Shown: positions 61,907 to 64,000 of the stretch, piece after piece
How the letters are laid out: every line of letters begins with the position of its first letter
Numbering within the stretch: position 1 is the first letter of the stretch
NCBI RefSeq assembly: GCF_028290495.1
Contig: NZ_JAQGJT010000036.1
Location: 1 to 64,000, forward strand
Source of the DNA: Tardiphaga sp.
Lineage (GTDB): Bacteria > Pseudomonadota > Alphaproteobacteria > Rhizobiales > Xanthobacteraceae
Length of the DNA stretch: 64,000 nt
Reading direction: 5' to 3'
The notes under the pieces: model-generated
Seen by the model: the letters and a program-made list of their open reading frames with translations, nothing else
Told to the model about the DNA's origin: nothing
Database searches by the model: none
Program-made: the position numbers and the translations under genes

Positions 61907-63085
61907 ATGTCCCTCGCCGATAATATCGAATTCCTCCGCAACCTTCCGAAACTCCCTAAAATCAATGACTTGGTCGACCTGGCGCGGGTGCTTCCGGGCG
62001 GCGGCGAAAGTCCGATTGTCGAAGTGACAGAGTTCGGCAGCAATCCCGGCGACCTCAAAATGTTCGCTTACGTGCCTGCCACGTTGCTGCCCAAGCCGGC
62101 GCTGGTCGTGGTGCTGCATGGCTGCACCCAGAAGGCTGCCGGCTACGACGTCGGCACGGGCTGGTCGACGCTGGCCGAGAAATACGGCTTCGCGCTGCTG
62201 ATGCCGGAGCAAAAATCCTCCAACAACGGCAATACCTGCTTCAACTGGTTCAGCCCGGAAGATACCGCGCGCGACAGCGGCGAAGCCCTGTCGATCCGGC
62301 AGATGATCGAGCATATGGCGGATGCGCACCATATCGATCGCAGCCGTATCTTCGTCACCGGCCTGTCCGCGGGCGGCGCCATGACTTCGGTGATGCTCGC
62401 GACCTATCCCGAGGTGTTCGCTGCCGGCGCGATCATCGCCGGCCTGCCTTTCGGCATCGCCAATACCCTGCAGGAAGCCCTGACCGGCATGTATCGTGCT
62501 CCGGCGCAGGCTGCGCATGATCTGGGCGACCTCGTCCGCAAGGCGTCGAAGCATACCGGGCCGTGGCCGAAGGTCTCGGTGTGGCACGGCAGCGCTGACC
62601 GCACGGTGACCTCGGCCAATGCCGGCGAGGTCGTCAAGCAATGGCTCAACGTTCACGGCCTGCCGCCGGCGCCGATGTCAGCAGCCGATGTCGATGGCTA
62701 TCCGCGCGAGGTGTGGTGGGACGCGGAGGGCGAGACCGTCGTCGAATCCTACACCATCACCGGCATGGCGCACGGCACGCCGCTGGCGATCGCCGGCGAG
62801 CAGGAGCCCTATGGTGAAGCCGGCAAGTTCCTGCTTGAGGCAGGCATCGCTTCGTCCTGGCACATCGCGCAGTTCTTCGGCCTCACCAAGCAAGTCGCGC
62901 CGGGCAACACCGTGATGGTCCGCAAGGCTGACGTGCCTATCGATGCGATCGTCACTGCCAGCACGCCCAAGCCCCGTGCCGAGAGCGACGGCCGTTTCAC
63001 GCCGCGCGACCCGCCCGGCCACCGCGTACTGGATATCAACGCCGTCATCACCCGTGCTCTGACCGCTGCCGGATTGATGAAGTAA
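61907..63085 (+). CDS. PHB-depolymerase-type esterase (alpha/beta hydrolase)
   Basis: A 392-residue hydrolase. The oxyanion region is VVVLHGCTQKAAGYD, the nucleophile elbow is TGLSAGGAM (Ser154), the acid is probably the Asp in SVWHGSADRTV, and the histidine is in TGMAHGTPL. This order is that of the PHB depolymerase/esterase family. It has no signal peptide, so it is probably intracellular and acts on storage polyester or an ester. The ATG at 61907 follows CTGGAG; a longer start at 61808 is unlikely. It stands alone. Confidence 0.85.
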   Translation: MSLADNIEFLRNLPKLPKINDLVDLARVLPGGGESPIVEVTEFGSNPGDLKMFAYVPATLLPKPALVVVLHGCTQKAAGYDVGTGWSTLAEKYGFALLMPEQKSSNNGNTCFNWFSPEDTARDSGEALSIRQMIEHMADAHHIDRSRIFVTGLSAGGAMTSVMLATYPEVFAAGAIIAGLPFGIANTLQEALTGMYRAPAQAAHDLGDLVRKASKHTGPWPKVSVWHGSADRTVTSANAGEVVKQWLNVHGLPPAPMSAADVDGYPREVWWDAEGETVVESYTITGMAHGTPLAIAGEQEPYGEAGKFLLEAGIASSWHIAQFFGLTKQVAPGNTVMVRKADVPIDAIVTASTPKPRAESDGRFTPRDPPGHRVLDINAVITRALTAAGLMK

Positions 63086-63184
63086 CCAGCCTTCGCCAGT
63101 CGGAAATTTGCACTGGACGGGGCAGGGGGATAGCCTCCCACTCCGTTGTTAAATCAATGTCATCGCCCCTTAACGGTCGGCGTT

Positions 63185-64000
63185 ATGCTGGACATCCATC
63201 GCTCTATCTCAGCTGATTTTCTTGCCGGCGGCGGCGAGATGGGCGCCCTCATGCGCGCGCTCGACTGGGATGCAACGCCGATCGGCGGGCCGGCGCGGTG
63301 GCCCCAAAGCTTGCGCACCGCGATTCGCATCCTGCTCAATACCAATCACCCGATGTTCCTTTGGTGGGGACCGGAACTGATCCAGTTCTACAATGACGCC
63401 TACAGCCGGACGATGGGCAGGGAGCGGCATCCTTCTGCACTCGGCCAGCGCGGCCGCGAGTGCTGGGCGGAAATCTGGCCAGTAATCGGCCCGCAGATTG
63501 ACCAGGTGATGTCGGGCGGCGGCGCGACCTGGCACGAAGACCAACTGGTGCCGGTGACGCGGAACGGTCGGCTCGAACAGGTGTACTGGACCTACAGCTT
63601 CAGCCCTGTCGACGAGAACGACGGCGTCGGCGGCGTGCTGGTCGTGTGCCGCGATGTCACGGCGGATCACATGCTCGCCGCCAAGGCCGGCGAGCGCGAG
63701 GCCGAACTCGCCCGCGTGCAGCAGATCGGACACATCGGCGGTCTCGAAGTCGATCTGCGCACCGGTTTTCGTAACCGCCGCTCGCCGGAATATCTGGCGT
63801 TGCACGGGCTGTCGCCAGACGCGGCCAACGAGACGCACGAGGACTGGGTACGTCGTATCCATCCAGACGACCGCGAAGCCACCGAGGCGAAGTTCAAGGA
63901 AGCGGTGAAGAGCAGTGTGCTGGATTACAGCGCGCAATACCGTATCATTCGCCCGAACGACGGCGAAGTGCGCTGGATCTCCGTGAAGTCGGTGATCGAG
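63185..64000 (+). CDS. PAS-domain sensor protein, N-terminal part (3' end outside window)
   Basis: The frame is open from the ATG at 63185 to the end of the window: 272 codons without a stop. A first PAS-like domain starts LDWDATPIGGPARWPQSLRTAIRILLNTNHPMFLWWG, which is typical of large hybrid histidine kinases in this group; a second PAS runs from VQQIGHIGGLEVDLRTG to HPDDREATEAKFKEAV. The kinase or other output domain should lie beyond the window. No transmembrane segment is present, so it is a soluble sensor. Whether the output is a kinase is inference. Confidence 0.8.
   Translation, partial: MLDIHRSISADFLAGGGEMGALMRALDWDATPIGGPARWPQSLRTAIRILLNTNHPMFLWWGPELIQFYNDAYSRTMGRERHPSALGQRGRECWAEIWPVIGPQIDQVMSGGGATWHEDQLVPVTRNGRLEQVYWTYSFSPVDENDGVGGVLVVCRDVTADHMLAAKAGEREAELARVQQIGHIGGLEVDLRTGFRNRRSPEYLALHGLSPDAANETHEDWVRRIHPDDREATEAKFKEAVKSSVLDYSAQYRIIRPNDGEVRWISVKSVIE

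Overview
The window looks like chromosome of a high-GC alphaproteobacterium of the Bradyrhizobium/Rhodopseudomonas/Afipia group. This is inferred from the gene families (PAS-GGDEF-EAL proteins, HD-GYP, IorAB, tripartite tricarboxylate binding proteins, ssuDCB), many GTG/TTG starts, and intergenic palindromic repeats of a type common in that group. No 16S gene is present, so the genus is not fixed.

Layout. 1-16 kb is metabolic and signalling sequence: the end of a polysaccharide export protein, a dienelactone hydrolase, an iorAB molybdenum hydroxylase pair, an HD-GYP protein, an acyl-CoA ligase, a frameshifted GGDEF-EAL gene, and a PLP decarboxylase with a GNAT acetyltransferase. 16-20 kb holds a LysR regulator divergent from a glycine-rich autotransporter. 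20-24 kb is a small AraC/PhzF/6-aminohexanoate-hydrolase-like cluster beside an IS5-type remnant. 24-38 kb is a long locus: AraC regulator, outer-membrane channel, formylglycine-generating enzyme, Tat-exported sulfatase with a Cys-type modification motif, HAD phosphatase, two DUF1254 proteins, YiaW/YiaV-like membrane proteins, a Cache-adenylate cyclase and a sulfonate/nitrate-type binding protein. Many of these genes overlap or nearly touch. 37.8-40.6 kb is decayed: a DUF488 pseudogene, an IS91-family remnant, copies of an unexplained dispersed repeat, and a DUF1330/HxlR divergent pair.

40.6-51.75 kb is an integrated element of about 11.07 kb. It lies between two identical 81-bp repeats, each holding a complete tRNA-Arg(CCG), with a tyrosine recombinase at the right end. 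Its core is a tightly coupled four-gene operon: DEDDh exonuclease, CHC2/TOPRIM primase, a 1055-residue reverse transcriptase of the defence-associated unknown-group type, and a nitrilase-fold protein. RT plus nitrilase resembles DRT type 1 antiphage systems. Coupling to a primase and an exonuclease, next to a degenerate tandem repeat array that could encode a structured RNA, is the most interesting signal here. The element also carries a P-loop helicase-like gene, a ribbon-helix-helix-like gene, and two copies of a hairpin whose stem differs by a compensatory base pair.

51.9-64 kb returns to ordinary chromosome: an ExoX-like nuclease, a YccF protein, a GGDEF-EAL protein, an alkanesulfonate operon (ssuDCB plus flavin reductase, without ssuA), htpX, an OmpA-family protein, a PHB-depolymerase-type esterase, and the start of a PAS-containing sensor protein.
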